Positions 43,025 through 52,897 of a stretch of 64,000 nucleotides of DNA are shown here, one piece after another. Position 1 is the stretch's first letter. Every line of letters begins with the position of its first letter. Below the pieces are notes generated by a model. It was not told the DNA's origin and ran no database searches. It saw only the letters and a list, made by a program, of their open reading frames with translations. Source of the stretch: Bacteroidota bacterium (GTDB lineage Bacteria; Bacteroidota; Ignavibacteria; Tepidaquicellales; Tepidaquicellaceae); assembly GCA_018266835.1 (NCBI GenBank), contig JAFDZP010000004.1:248001-312000 (forward strand), given 5' to 3'. A program made the translations under genes and the position numbers.

Positions 43025-44317
43025 TTAATTTTCCTTTTCTACATGGAGCTTTAAAAAGTGTGTGGCGCACGAAATACACGGGTCGTAATTTCTAACTGCC
43101 TGTTCGCATTGCAGCACAAGCTCTTTTTCAGGTAAATTTACTCTTGAGGGGATAAAATGTTTTAAGTCTTTCTCAATCGTTTTTTGATTCTGTGATGTTG
43201 GCGGCACTATCTTGGCATCCATTATCAGTCCCTCTTCATTTATTCTGTATCTGTGGTATAACATTCCTCTTGGTGCTTCAGATGCGCCGTTTCCGGTTGC
43301 TTCAATTGGATTAATTTGAATGCTCGGCTCATCAGGTTTTTCATACTGGTCAATAATTCTTATTGCCTCATCACAGGCGTAGAGAGTTTCAAGTCCTCTG
43401 ACAATAATACTCTTGAACGGATTGTTTATTTCTCTTGGTAATTTCAGATCGCTTGCAACTTGTTTTACAATAGGAGATAGTTTATCGTAATTCAAATTAT
43501 ATCTTGCAATAGGTCCTAAGAAATAATTATCTCTCGCTCTTAATCTTGAATGTAATGCATGAGAATATTCTACATGCTCTTCAATGAAATTAAAATCATA
43601 TTCTTCAACGGAAATATCCAATCCTTTATTCGATTTTATTCTTCCTTCATTAAAAGGATATTCAATATCATGGCAAAGAGAAACAAATTCATAGTCCTGT
43701 TCAAAGTCGGGGAATGTCAATGTAGAAGTAAACTTTACAGTATCAATTGCGGCATCTCTTGCCCAGAGCAGATCTTCTCTCAGTTGTTTCAGGTCTTTTT
43801 TCTGCGGGACCTTATAAAATCCGCCGACCTTTACATTAATTGGATGGATTTCTCTTCCGCCGATTGTCTTTACAATATCATTACCGATTCTCTTCAGCTT
43901 CAATGCTTTTTCAACAACTTCCGGAAAATCTTTTGCCATGTGAACTACATCAGGATATCCGAGAAAATCAGGAGCATGAAGCATATAAAGATGAAGCGTA
44001 TGGCTTTCAATCCACTCACCGCAATATATCAGTCTGCGAAGTTCTCTTATCTGTCCGCCGGGTACTTGCCCGAATGCATTCTCAATAGCATTTACTGCCG
44101 ACATCTGATAAGCAATAGGACATATTCCGCAAATTCTTGCAGTGATATCGGGTGCTTCAGAATATTTTCTGTCTCTTAAAAAAGCTTCAAAAAATCTAGG
44201 AGGTTCAAATATTTTCAGCTTAACATCATCAACTTCACCGTTCTTAATTTTTATGTATAAAGCGCCTTCGCCTTCAACGCGGGCGAGGTAATCAACTTTT
44301 ATTGTTCTATTTTTCAT
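43025..44317 (-). CDS. hydA: [NiFe]-hydrogenase large (alpha) subunit, group 3b type
   Basis: 430 aa from the ATG at 44317 ([20 protein letters not shown]), the natural start; a longer frame to 44356 overlaps the small-subunit gene further. The nickel ligands are in [10 protein letters not shown] (L1) and DPCISCATH (L2). Ten residues follow that His and are the piece removed by the maturation protease. Sequence and partner genes place it with the cytoplasmic NADP-linked or sulfhydrogenase group 3b, which makes or oxidises H2 and can reduce sulfur. Confidence 0.95.
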   Translation of the reverse strand: MKNRTIKVDYLARVEGEGALYIKIKNGEVDDVKLKIFEPPRFFEAFLRDRKYSEAPDITARICGICPIAYQMSAVNAIENAFGQVPGGQIRELRRLIYCGEWIESHTLHLYMLHAPDFLGYPDVVHMAKDFPEVVEKALKLKRIGNDIVKTIGGREIHPINVKVGGFYKVPQKKDLKQLREDLLWARDAAIDTVKFTSTLTFPDFEQDYEFVSLCHDIEYPFNEGRIKSNKGLDISVEEYDFNFIEEHVEYSHALHSRLRARDNYFLGPIARYNLNYDKLSPIVKQVASDLKLPREINNPFKSIIVRGLETLYACDEAIRIIDQYEKPDEPSIQINPIEATGNGASEAPRGMLYHRYRINEEGLIMDAKIVPPTSQNQKTIEKDLKHFIPSRVNLPEKELVLQCEQAVRNYDPCISCATHFLKLHVEKEN

Positions 44318-45083
44318 ATACTTCGCTTTCCTTTCTGAATGGTTCTGAGTAAGCATTAAATCCTCTGAACGCTAACATTATATCATATTTTGTTTCTCCT
44401 CTTGCTTCGATGTTTCTTGCAAGTGAAGATGTGTTAGGTGAATCCATCGGACCAAAACAACCGTAGCATCCTCTGTCATAAGAAGGGCAAATCGAACCGC
44501 AGCCTGTCTGAGTTACAGGACCTAAGCACGGAGTGCCATGCGCAACCATTACGCATACATTTCCTTTTTGTTTACACTCCATACAAACCGAGTGTGAGGT
44601 AATGTTAGGTTTTTTGTTGTTGAGATATGCAACTATCACATCTATCAACTGATATTTATTGACGGGGCATCCGCGCAATTCAAAATCAACATGTATAAAT
44701 GATGCCACAGGCATTGACCTGTCTAAAGTAGAAATATATTGCGGATGCGCATAAACAATCTTTGTAAATTCCTTTACATCCTTCCAGTTTCTTAATGCCT
44801 GAATTCCTCCTGCAGTTGCGCAGGCGCCGATTGTAATTAATACTTTACAATCTTTTCTTATCTGTCTTGCAAGCTCTACATCGTGCGGAGTAGTAACGCT
44901 TCCTTCAATCAAACCGATATCATAAGGTCCGGGCAGCATTCTGCTGCTTGCTTCAGGGAAATATGCAATATCAACAGCACCAAGCACAGCTAATAATTCA
45001 TCTTCTGCATCAAGGATGGATAGCTGGCATCCGTCACAAGATGATAATTTAAATACTGCTAATTTTGGTTTTTTATTTTTCAT
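44307..45083 (-). CDS. hydD: [NiFe]-hydrogenase small (delta) subunit
   Basis: 258 aa without a Tat signal, so the enzyme is cytoplasmic. Iron-sulfur ligands: [15 protein letters not shown] for the proximal cluster, [25 protein letters not shown], then the Cys-rich end [11 protein letters not shown] ... [18 protein letters not shown] ... GCYGCFGP for further clusters. Overlaps the large subunit by 11 bp and follows the gamma subunit by 5 bp. Confidence 0.95.
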   Translation of the reverse strand: MKNKKPKLAVFKLSSCDGCQLSILDAEDELLAVLGAVDIAYFPEASSRMLPGPYDIGLIEGSVTTPHDVELARQIRKDCKVLITIGACATAGGIQALRNWKDVKEFTKIVYAHPQYISTLDRSMPVASFIHVDFELRGCPVNKYQLIDVIVAYLNNKKPNITSHSVCMECKQKGNVCVMVAHGTPCLGPVTQTGCGSICPSYDRGCYGCFGPMDSPNTSSLARNIEARGETKYDIMLAFRGFNAYSEPFRKESEVYEK

Positions 45084-45088
45084 ATTTG

Positions 45089-45967
45089 CTAGACCTCGTA
45101 AAGATTAAAAATATCTTTTACCTGTGAATAATTAAATACCGGACCGTCTTTACAAATAAATTTAGATGTGTACTGACAATGTCCGCAGAATCCTATTGCG
45201 CACTTCATGTTTCTTTCAAGAGAAAGATAAATATTTTTTTCTTCAACACCGAGCTTCAATAATTCTTCAATGGAAAACTTCATCATAATTTCAGGACCGC
45301 AGACCATTGAGTAAGTGTTAAGCGCATCAAGCTTAATGTAGTTGAAGAGATTTGTAACTACTCCGATATTTCCGCGCCAAGAGCTGTCACCTCTGTCAAT
45401 TGTAGTGAGTATCTCTACATTTTTTGTTTTTGACCAGTGTTCAAGCTCTACTCTGTAAAGCAGGTCAAGCGCTGTTCTTGCTCCATACAGAATTATTACT
45501 CTGTTGAATTTTTTTCTTTCTTTGAAAATTGAATATATTGCCGGGCGTAACGGAGCAAGGCCTATACCTCCTACTACTATTACTACATCCTTGCCGTAAA
45601 ATTTTGTTACATCCCAGTTACTTCCGAAAGGACCACGTACTCCAATTGTATCACCTTTTTTAAGCTGTGATAATTTAGAAGTAACGTTTCCTACCCTATG
45701 AATTGTATGAAGAATTGTTTTGTTTTTAGACGGGTCAGAGCAGATTGAAATAGCAGATTCGCCCATGCCGAAAACATAAAGCATATTGAACTGACCGGGT
45801 TTGAAATTGAAACTGCTTTTATCTTGTGATTCTATTTCAATTGTAAATGTATCATCGGTTTCCCAGAATATTTTTTTGATCGTGAATAAGTTTGGAATCA
45901 TCGGGTCTGTAATAATTGTGTTCGTCTCAGCGGTTAACAGTGAATTATTTCCTTCGATGAATGTCAT
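45089..45967 (-). CDS. hydG: Hydrogenase gamma subunit, FAD/NAD(P)-binding
   Basis: 292 aa ferredoxin-NADP reductase-like: [20 protein letters not shown] for [38 protein letters not shown] for the nicotinamide nucleotide, [10 protein letters not shown], and a [2Fe-2S]-type end [16 protein letters not shown]. It links the H2-site to NAD(P). The acidic or basic selectivity residues cannot be read with certainty, so NADP versus NAD is not decided. Confidence 0.94.
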   Translation of the reverse strand: MTFIEGNNSLLTAETNTIITDPMIPNLFTIKKIFWETDDTFTIEIESQDKSSFNFKPGQFNMLYVFGMGESAISICSDPSKNKTILHTIHRVGNVTSKLSQLKKGDTIGVRGPFGSNWDVTKFYGKDVVIVVGGIGLAPLRPAIYSIFKERKKFNRVIILYGARTALDLLYRVELEHWSKTKNVEILTTIDRGDSSWRGNIGVVTNLFNYIKLDALNTYSMVCGPEIMMKFSIEELLKLGVEEKNIYLSLERNMKCAIGFCGHCQYTSKFICKDGPVFNYSQVKDIFNLYEV

Positions 45968-45976
45968 AATGTTAAA

Positions 45977-46447
45977 TCATTTAATTTCTTTCGTGTAAAC
46001 ATCTAATAGTTGTATTCTTGTAGCTTTTAATCTTGCTTCAAGAATTCCTGAAAATCTTTTTATCAGTTCATATCCAAGATCGTGATTTTCTTCGCATTTG
46101 TTTCTTAAACATTCTCCGTCAAGAGCAACTGCTCTTACATCGTCAGTTGCATAGGCATCAAAATGCCATTTGTAAGGAGATACAAGCCAGGACCAGCCAA
46201 GCACTTGTCCGGGACCAAGAGTCAGAATTCTTATCGAACCTTTTTCTCTTCCATTTACTTCAATTGCTACTTTTCCCGTTCTTATCAAATAAAACTTTTT
46301 AGCTTCCTCGCCCTCGCTAAAAATTTTTGTTCCGTCAGGGAAATAGGTGTTGGATGCGCATGATAAAATTGTATCAATGTATTCCGGCTTTAAATCTTCC
46401 AGGAAGGAATGATTTCTTAACAGGATTGATATATCTTCCGTATGCAT
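45977..46447 (-). CDS. Cyclic-nucleotide-binding-domain protein without HTH, inside the hydrogenase operon
   Basis: 156 aa with a single Crp/FNR-type sensor domain (DGTKIFSEGEEAKKFYLIRT, GKVAIEVNGREKGSIRILTL, GPGQVLGWSWLVSPYKWHFD). No winged-helix DNA-binding domain follows; the remaining helix (GILEARLKATRIQLLDVYT) is the dimer helix. The typical phosphate-binding Arg-Thr/Ser of CRP is not evident. It lies 9 bp from hydG and 32 bp from hydB, so it is made with the enzyme and could modulate it directly. Confidence 0.88.
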   Translation of the reverse strand: MHTEDISILLRNHSFLEDLKPEYIDTILSCASNTYFPDGTKIFSEGEEAKKFYLIRTGKVAIEVNGREKGSIRILTLGPGQVLGWSWLVSPYKWHFDAYATDDVRAVALDGECLRNKCEENHDLGYELIKRFSGILEARLKATRIQLLDVYTKEIK

Positions 46448-46479
46448 TTGTTGAGTTCCTTTATTTAATTTTTAAAAAA

Positions 46480-47604
46480 TTAATTAACAGGATTATCTTG
46501 TATAGCTTTTACTTCTTTTGTAATATCTATTCCGACAGGACACCATGTGATACACCTTCCGCATCCTACACAGCCTGATGTTCCGAACTGGTCAATCCAT
46601 GATGCAAATTTATGTGTCATCCACTGGCGGTACCGCGCCTTAGGAGATGTTCTGAAGTTACCGCCGGCAACTTTTGAAAAATCCAGACTGAAACATGAAT
46701 CCCACTTTCTCCAGCGTTCAGTATGATTACCGCTGATGTCATTTACGTCTTCAACGTTGTTGCAGAAGCACGTAGGGCACACCATTGTGCAGTTGGCGCA
46801 TGTAAGGCATCGTGTAGCAACGTCATTCCATTGCTGATGCTCCATGTTGTTCAGAAGTAAATCTTTTACTCCTTCAGTATTAATTGTGCGTCCCATATTT
46901 CTGGCAGTGTTATCGATCTCTGCGTCAGCTTTGAAAATCTGTTCTTCAGTTGCTGAATCATTTTCTACTTTGCTTAAAATATCTTCGCCTTTTTCAGTAC
47001 CGGATTCAACAATGAAATAATGTTCGTTTGGATTTATTACTTCAGTGATTGAGAGGTCAAATCCTTTTTTTGCGCGCGGACCTGTATTCATTGAAACGCA
47101 GAAACATGTTTTTCCTGCCTGAGTGCAGTTAACGGCAACAATAAAAATTTTATCTCTCAGTGAAACGTAGTTAGGGTCTTTATACTGCCAGTTGTTAAAG
47201 ACTTTATCCTGAATTTGTATTGCGTTTAGCTCGCATGAGCGGACACCTATGAATGCATACTTAGTACTATCGGTAAGAATGGTTTTGATTTCGAAAGATT
47301 TTCCGTTTTTATTTGCTTCAAATAATTCAAGCTTAGGTGGGAAGAGATATTTTTTCCAGGAGTGGGGACCGACATTGTAACCGAACAATGCTTCATCATT
47401 TCTTCTTTTTATTCTGTAGTGACCTGCTTCCTGTTCATCTGTCCATCCGATTGGCAGCTCGGAGGTATTTTCAATTTCATCGTAAATAATGGTTTTATCT
47501 CTAAGCGTGGGTGCGACGGTAATGAATCCTTCACTTTTAAGGAGTGATAAAATGCCATCAATAGCATTTCTATCAACAACCTTTATGCTATTTTTATCGT
47601 TCAT
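46480..47604 (-). CDS. hydB: Hydrogenase beta subunit, 4Fe-4S electron-transfer protein
   Basis: 374 aa. N-terminal domain (about 1-250) with GHYRIKRRNDEALFGYNVGP, FIGVRSCELNAIQIQDKVF and the Cys motif CTQAGKTCFCVSMN of the HydB family, then two ferredoxin-type cluster motifs: CLTCANCTMVCPTCFC and SGCVGCGRCITWCPVGID. It carries electrons between the flavin subunit and the [NiFe] part and in sulfhydrogenases is linked to sulfur reduction. First gene of the operon. Confidence 0.94.
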   Translation of the reverse strand: MNDKNSIKVVDRNAIDGILSLLKSEGFITVAPTLRDKTIIYDEIENTSELPIGWTDEQEAGHYRIKRRNDEALFGYNVGPHSWKKYLFPPKLELFEANKNGKSFEIKTILTDSTKYAFIGVRSCELNAIQIQDKVFNNWQYKDPNYVSLRDKIFIVAVNCTQAGKTCFCVSMNTGPRAKKGFDLSITEVINPNEHYFIVESGTEKGEDILSKVENDSATEEQIFKADAEIDNTARNMGRTINTEGVKDLLLNNMEHQQWNDVATRCLTCANCTMVCPTCFCNNVEDVNDISGNHTERWRKWDSCFSLDFSKVAGGNFRTSPKARYRQWMTHKFASWIDQFGTSGCVGCGRCITWCPVGIDITKEVKAIQDNPVN

Positions 47605-47717
47605 ATTGTTTATTACTTGCTTATATTTATTGCAGTAACAAATTTATTTTTGTAGATTACTACTGTATTTCTCGCCTGATTTCTATGTAAAATTACGGAA
47701 AATTCGGGAATTCAAAA

Positions 47718-47731
47718 ATGATTCATATCAT
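47718..47731. promoter_or_regulatory. Crp/FNR-like palindrome ATGAT-N4-ATCAT
   Basis: Perfect 5-bp arms 47718-47722 and 47727-47731; the core TGAT-N4-ATCA is that of FNR/CRP-family sites. It lies about 115 bp upstream of hydB and 72 bp upstream of the divergent helicase gene, so it could serve either. A wider TTAAC/GTTAA palindrome is at 47746-47766. Confidence 0.45.
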
Positions 47732-47802
47732 GTTTTCAAAATATTTTAACAATTATTAAGTGTTAATTATATTAAGTTTAAAAAGTTGAGTTAATTTATC
47801 TG

Positions 47803-49803
47803 ATGAATATAACTACTGAAATTAAGAATTTTTTTAAAGACGGCGGACTTCTTTCTTCACAATTCGAAAATTACGAATACAGAAACGGACAGCTTGAAAT
47901 GTCTATCAAAATATTAGATACTCTTGAAGAGAAGCGGCATATATTTATAGAAGCGCCGACAGGAATCGGAAAAAGCTTCGCTTATCTTATTCCTGCAATT
48001 TATTATGCAAAGGAAAATGAAAAGAAAGCGATTATTTCAACTCATACAATAAATCTGCAGGAACAGCTGATTGAAAAAGATATTCCGTTTCTTCAGAAAA
48101 TCCTTCCGATAGAATTCAAAGCATCGTTATTAAAAGGACGTTCAAATTATCTATGCCCTAACAGACTTGCGAAGGCAATGTCGAACTCGTATTCGTTATT
48201 TGATGAAGAAGAGAGAAGTATAGTTGACAGAATTTATCAGTGGTATTTAACAACAACTGACGGAACGCTTTCAGATATAAATTTTAAAATTCCACCTGCA
48301 GTCTGGGCAACGGTCTGCTCTGAGATGGGAATTTGTACGGCAAAAACATGCGGTGGTGAGAACACGAAGTGTTTTTACCATAAGGCAAAAAAAGAGCTGG
48401 CGGACTCAGACATAATTATTGTAAACCATCACTTATTCTTTACACTGTATGACGGAGTAAATCCTCCCGAAGGTGAAGAAGATATCGAAGGATATTTATA
48501 TCATAATGATTTTATCGTCTTCGATGAAGCACATACCGTTGAGCAGGTCGCAGCAGAGCATATCGCTCCGCATGTTACAAGAGAAATGATAAGATTTCAT
48601 CTGATGCGATTATATAATCCCAATAAGAAGACGGGAATATTAACCGCGCTTCCTGCAATGCATATCTTCCCGACGATTACGAATCTTTTAGATTTAAATA
48701 ATCTTTTCTTCCATAAAATACGTGCAAAACTTACTGAGCATCAGAGGGAGTATCACAAACTTACATACCGCATTTATGAAAAGCACTTTGAAGAGAATAT
48801 TATGGAAGATGAATTTGAAAATCTTGTAAAGAACTTACGAATGCTTGTACCAACATGCAAAGATGAAAACCAGGCGAACGAGCTGATTGAATTTGTGAAT
48901 AAATTTAATGCGTTTAAAAATACAATCAATGAATTTCTTGAGCAGAGAAATAACACCAAGGGCAAAGATTTTGTGTACTGGGTTGAGTTTGCAAATAAAA
49001 GACCTGACTCGAATATAACTTTATCGTCTTCTTCAATAGATTTATCGGAGTATTTCAGAAAAAATATTTTCAGACCGAATAACTCAACCATTTTTACAAG
49101 CGCAACTCTCACAATAAATAATAGCTTCGGTTATTTCAAAAAACGTCTGGGTGCTGAAGCTGTTGAAGAGCTAAAATTAGAATCTCCGTTTGATTATTAC
49201 CGGCAGGTTAAAATTTACATTCCTAAGGAATTAAATTCTCCGGGAAATAAAATCACTCCCGAATACGAACATGACTTGCAATACTGGATTGACCACTTTA
49301 TAGATATGACCGGCGGAAAAGCTTTAGTTCTTTTTACAAATTTTTCTTTGCTGAAAAAAACTTCTGAAAATATGCGTTTCGGTCTGGCGGAGAAAAGCAT
49401 TAATCTATTTACTCAAGGAGACGGAACTCCACGCACGAAACTTCTTGAGCAGTTCAAGCAGGATACGCATTCTGTTTTATTTGGATTAGATAGCTTCTGG
49501 ATGGGAGTAGATGTGCCGGGTGAATCGCTCAGCAATTTAATTATTACCAAGCTGCCTTTTCAGGTGCCTGACCATCCCGTTGTTGAAGCAAGAATGGAAT
49601 TTATCGAGTCCAAAGGCGGAAACAGCTTTATGGAGTACTCATTGCCGGAAGCGATTTTGAAATTCAGGCAGGGATTCGGGCGGCTTATCAGAAATAAAAA
49701 TGATGAGGGCATTGTGGCAATACTGGATAACAGAGTACTTACAAAGCCTTACGGAAAGTACTTTTTAAGCTCAATTGAAGAGTGTGAAGTAAATGTGATT
49801 TAA
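47803..49803 (+). CDS. dinG: DinG/XPD-like ATP-dependent DNA helicase
   Basis: 666 aa superfamily 2 helicase. Walker A in EAPTGIGKSFAYLIPA, the iron-sulfur Cys set (CPNRLAKAM, then VCSEMGICTAKTCGGENTKC), Walker B FDEAHTVEQVAAEHIAP, and C-terminal motifs TSATLTINN and LFGLDSFWMGVDVPGESL with FRQGFGRLIRN. DinG unwinds DNA 5' to 3' and resolves R-loops and other blocked forks. Divergent from the hydrogenase operon, with its own AT-rich leader. Confidence 0.93.
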   Translation: MNITTEIKNFFKDGGLLSSQFENYEYRNGQLEMSIKILDTLEEKRHIFIEAPTGIGKSFAYLIPAIYYAKENEKKAIISTHTINLQEQLIEKDIPFLQKILPIEFKASLLKGRSNYLCPNRLAKAMSNSYSLFDEEERSIVDRIYQWYLTTTDGTLSDINFKIPPAVWATVCSEMGICTAKTCGGENTKCFYHKAKKELADSDIIIVNHHLFFTLYDGVNPPEGEEDIEGYLYHNDFIVFDEAHTVEQVAAEHIAPHVTREMIRFHLMRLYNPNKKTGILTALPAMHIFPTITNLLDLNNLFFHKIRAKLTEHQREYHKLTYRIYEKHFEENIMEDEFENLVKNLRMLVPTCKDENQANELIEFVNKFNAFKNTINEFLEQRNNTKGKDFVYWVEFANKRPDSNITLSSSSIDLSEYFRKNIFRPNNSTIFTSATLTINNSFGYFKKRLGAEAVEELKLESPFDYYRQVKIYIPKELNSPGNKITPEYEHDLQYWIDHFIDMTGGKALVLFTNFSLLKKTSENMRFGLAEKSINLFTQGDGTPRTKLLEQFKQDTHSVLFGLDSFWMGVDVPGESLSNLIITKLPFQVPDHPVVEARMEFIESKGGNSFMEYSLPEAILKFRQGFGRLIRNKNDEGIVAILDNRVLTKPYGKYFLSSIEECEVNVI

Positions 49804-49840
49804 TTTTATTAATTTACATCAAATTTTGTAAATAACTCAC

Positions 49841-49869
49841 CGCAAGTTTTTCTTTTTTAATGCGTCTAA
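49841..49869 (+). promoter_or_regulatory. ECF-type promoter candidate (CGCAAGTTTTT ... CGTCTAA)
   Basis: CGCAAGTTTTT at 49841-49851 and CGTCTAA at 49863-49869, in the arrangement seen at promoters of ECF sigma factors in Bacteroidetes-like bacteria. The ATG at 49881 follows after 11 nt, so the message would be nearly leaderless. Confidence 0.5.
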
Positions 49870-49880
49870 ACATTTAAGCG

Positions 49881-50255
49881 ATGGAAAACAAAAATATAAA
49901 AGACGGCAAAATCGAAGAGCAGATAAATCTGACAATGCAGAGTATAGAGGGAATGCAGCGCGCGAAGGCAAATCCTTTTCTGTACGAAAAAGTAATGTCC
50001 CGATTGAATCAGCAGCCTGTTCAGACTAATATCCCGGGATGGAATTACAACACAGGTATTAAATATGCTTTGGTGATGCTTCTTTTTATTGTGCTTAACA
50101 TTGCGACCATTCTGCAGATTACCAATGAAACGAATTTAGTTAAAGTAACCCAGGATACTTCAGTTGAAAACTCTAAGAAAAAAGAAACAACCAATAAAAA
50201 GCAATCCAAAGGTTACTTTGACGATTTTATAAACAACGACAGTTACAATTTTTAA
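49881..50255 (+). CDS. Small membrane protein, unknown, upstream of a Spy-like protein
   Basis: 124 aa. A charged N-terminus (about 1-60, QINLTMQSIEGMQRAKANPF) is followed by one membrane segment near 62-82 (YALVMLLFIVLNIATILQI) and a Lys/Asn-rich tail. A short cytoplasmic region before a single helix is the layout of anti-sigma or sigma-regulating proteins in this group, yet no zinc-binding HxxxCxxC motif is present. It is 12 bp from the Spy-like gene. Confidence 0.7.
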   Translation: MENKNIKDGKIEEQINLTMQSIEGMQRAKANPFLYEKVMSRLNQQPVQTNIPGWNYNTGIKYALVMLLFIVLNIATILQITNETNLVKVTQDTSVENSKKKETTNKKQSKGYFDDFINNDSYNF

Positions 50256-50267
50256 TTCACTGAAACA

Positions 50268-50894
50268 ATGGAAACAATTTCAAAGAACAAACTGCTGTTT
50301 ACGATTATTTTTATTCTGATTCTGATTAACGTAGGCACGCTATCTTTTATGTGGTATGGAAGATTCAAGGGGCCGCATCCACCGCCACCGCCTCCTCCGG
50401 GAGATGAACGGCAGCAAGGACCTCCTCCTGAAGCAAAAATGTATTTGAAGGAGCAGCTAAAGCTTACTGATTCTCAGATGGAAGCGATTGATAAAATCCG
50501 CGAGACGCATATTTCCCAGATAGATAAATTAAGAGAAGAAACACACGGGCTCAAGGATAAACTTTTTTCAAATCTTTCAAATCCTGATATAGATTCAAAT
50601 AAGCTGAAAGAAATAACAACACAAATAGGAAATAACGAAGCAAGGGTAGACCAGATTGCATATGATAATTTCCGTGAGGTAAGAAAACTCTGCACTGACG
50701 AACAGAAAAAGAAATTTGATGAAATAATTTTAGATGTGATGAGGATGAACGCCCCGGAAGGAAGACCGGGCGGCGATAGAAGAGGACCTCCTCCTCCTGA
50801 CGGAAGACGGGGACCGCCACCTGAATACAAGCAGAGAGACGGCGACGGACATATAAATCCTCCGGGAATACCCGAACAGAAAGATAAAAAATAA
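50268..50894 (+). CDS. Spy/CpxP-like periplasmic heavy-metal/stress protein
   Basis: 208 aa. One N-terminal membrane anchor (about 8-28), a Pro-rich linker (GPHPPPPPPPGDERQQGPP), then a helical LTxxQ-type domain: KEQLKLTDSQMEAIDKIR with FREVRKLCTDEQKKKFDEII, the repeat hallmark of Spy/CpxP (here LTDSQ and CTDEQ). C-terminus again Pro/Gly/Arg-rich. Such proteins act as chaperones or metal-stress sensors in the periplasm. Ends at a terminator. Confidence 0.85.
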   Translation: METISKNKLLFTIIFILILINVGTLSFMWYGRFKGPHPPPPPPPGDERQQGPPPEAKMYLKEQLKLTDSQMEAIDKIRETHISQIDKLREETHGLKDKLFSNLSNPDIDSNKLKEITTQIGNNEARVDQIAYDNFREVRKLCTDEQKKKFDEIILDVMRMNAPEGRPGGDRRGPPPPDGRRGPPPEYKQRDGDGHINPPGIPEQKDKK

Positions 50895-50905
50895 CTAAAA
50901 ACATC

Positions 50906-50935
50906 AAAAGGGAGCTAAAAACTCCCTTTTTGTTT
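50906..50935 (+). terminator. Rho-independent terminator
   Basis: AAAAGGGAG 50906-50914 pairs with CTCCCTTTT 50922-50930, 7-nt loop, T-run. Confidence 0.85.
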
Positions 50936-51114
50936 TAAATTAGCACTCACAACTCGACGAAATAATTCCGCCACAAACTGGCTGTTTGACTCAAAAATTC
51001 ATTGATTTTTTCGTCTCAAATCGGTTTATTTAAACATCATTCAGGAAAAACTCCAACATTTTTCCTACAAGTTTATAGGACAAAATTTATTTTATTTAAT
51101 CTAATTAACCTCTA

Positions 51115-52818
51115 ATGAAGAAACTATTACTTCTCATAGTTTTTTTCGGTTTATCTTCTTCTATTTTCTCCCAATGGTCAACCGACCCAAACGTTAACAA
51201 TTCAGTAACGACTTCAAGCGGAAATCAACAAAATGTTGCTACGTGCCCTGACGGCGCAGGTGGTTTAATTATGGCATGGGTTGACGTTCCGACAGCAAAA
51301 ATTTACGCACAAAGAATTAATGCATTCGGCCAGGCTCAATGGCCCGCCGGCGGTATTAATATAAGCGGAAATACAGGTGACCATTCAATGCCATGTATTT
51401 GTTCAGATGCAGGCGGCGGAGCGATTATCGGTTGGAGAGATACCCGAAACGGAAGTCATGACGTTTATGCTCAAAGAGTAAGAGTTGACGGTTTACTTAT
51501 GTGGACTGCCGGTGGAGTAAGAGTTTCTGCTGTTCCTTATCCTAACATGACTCAATTAAGATGTATGGGTGCTGAAGCAGGTTATGCAATTTTCGGATGG
51601 CTTAATTCTGCAAACGGATTATATTCACAAAAATTAGATGCAACCGGCGCAAGATTATGGAACGCAAACGATTTAAGAATTTCTTTCTTTAGTACAAATT
51701 CATTTGATATGTGCAAAGATGCAGCAAAAGGTGTTTATTTTTCTTATTCAATGCCGGATACAACTTCTGACGGATGGGAAGAAGATATTTTTGCACAGCA
51801 CGTTACTTTAGGAGGTGATACTTTATGGGATATTCACTATTGCATAAATCACGATACACTTACCCAATACAGACCTTCCATGTGCGAAGACCAGGATTAC
51901 GGCTTCATAGTTTCATGGGAAGATTTCAGACATGATTCACACAGCGACATCTATGTTCAGCGTGTAGATTCAGCCCGCAATAAATACTGGGGTTCACACG
52001 GAAAAGCAATATGCACAACTTCAGATAATCAGACAAGACCTTATTGTATTTCAGATGCGCACAGCGGCGCGCATATAGTATGGCTTGATGACAGAAGTCA
52101 GCCTGCAGCCGGTCATGGTTTATACGGACAAAATGTAAATCACAACGGGCAATCCCAATGGACCAATAACGGAAAAAGAATTTCATACAGAGTTGACGGC
52201 ACAGTTACTGCCGACGGAAGATTTAATCCTCAGGTTGCTGCAGTAGATGCTCTTGGCGGACTTATTGCATGCTGGATTGGTTACAGCGATGACGCTCTAA
52301 CAAACTACGGTTTGCTTGCGCAAAGAATAGATTATTACGGCAATACAATGTGGAGCTCAAACGGTGTGTTTGTAACTACAACTGATTTAGTAAAAGGACC
52401 GTCAATGGTATTTGACGGCGGCATGAGCGGTTGTAACATTGCTTGGGCAGACGGCAGAAGCTTCGGTTCAAGCGGTTATGATATTTATGCTCAGCATGTT
52501 AAATCAGGCTCAGACTTAGGTAACAGACCTGCGCCAAATAATAATAACGTTTCAAAAGGTTCCACGGTAAAGCAAAATTATCCTAATCCTTTCAATCCTG
52601 TAACGAATATCTCTTTTGATATTTCTTCACAAGGTTTTGTATCATTAAAAATTTATGATATGACGGGAAGAGAAGTTGCAGTACTTGCCAACGGAGTTTA
52701 TTCTCCGGGACAGTATGCGGTAACATGGGACGCATCAAATTTTGCTACAGGCGCTTATCTCTATAAATTCATTACAAATGAAAAGACAGAAATAAGAACC
52801 ATGATGCTTGTAAAATAA
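51115..52818 (+). CDS. Secreted beta-propeller-like protein with T9SS sorting domain
   Basis: 567 aa with signal peptide (near SIFSQ). The mature part repeats a ~50-residue unit containing D(A/G)xGGxIxxW-D-R/xxxxD-IYAQRV-x-G-x-x-W-x-GG-x-x-(I/V)S, e.g. DAGGGAIIGWRDTRNGSHDV and DIYVQRVDSARNKYWGSHGK, about seven times, which suggests a propeller. The last 80 residues are a T9SS domain (KQNYPNPFNPVTNISFDIS). No catalytic residues recognised; it may be an adhesin or binding protein. Confidence 0.85.
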   Translation: MKKLLLLIVFFGLSSSIFSQWSTDPNVNNSVTTSSGNQQNVATCPDGAGGLIMAWVDVPTAKIYAQRINAFGQAQWPAGGINISGNTGDHSMPCICSDAGGGAIIGWRDTRNGSHDVYAQRVRVDGLLMWTAGGVRVSAVPYPNMTQLRCMGAEAGYAIFGWLNSANGLYSQKLDATGARLWNANDLRISFFSTNSFDMCKDAAKGVYFSYSMPDTTSDGWEEDIFAQHVTLGGDTLWDIHYCINHDTLTQYRPSMCEDQDYGFIVSWEDFRHDSHSDIYVQRVDSARNKYWGSHGKAICTTSDNQTRPYCISDAHSGAHIVWLDDRSQPAAGHGLYGQNVNHNGQSQWTNNGKRISYRVDGTVTADGRFNPQVAAVDALGGLIACWIGYSDDALTNYGLLAQRIDYYGNTMWSSNGVFVTTTDLVKGPSMVFDGGMSGCNIAWADGRSFGSSGYDIYAQHVKSGSDLGNRPAPNNNNVSKGSTVKQNYPNPFNPVTNISFDISSQGFVSLKIYDMTGREVAVLANGVYSPGQYAVTWDASNFATGAYLYKFITNEKTEIRTMMLVK

Positions 52819-52856
52819 AAAGTATAAGGTTTAAAGTATAAAGAAATTATATAGAA

Positions 52857-52882
52857 GGGGAGCTTATAGCTCCCTTTTTTTT
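52857..52882 (+). terminator. Rho-independent terminator
   Basis: GGGAGC 52858-52863 pairs with GCTCCC 52869-52874, 5-nt loop, run of eight T. Confidence 0.85.
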
Positions 52883-52897
52883 AGCTGCATCCCAATT

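Noticed and set aside
43559-44179. 206-codon frame opposite the hydrogenase large-subunit gene
   Set aside because: Antisense shadow of a conserved gene; no start signals and no protein-like composition.
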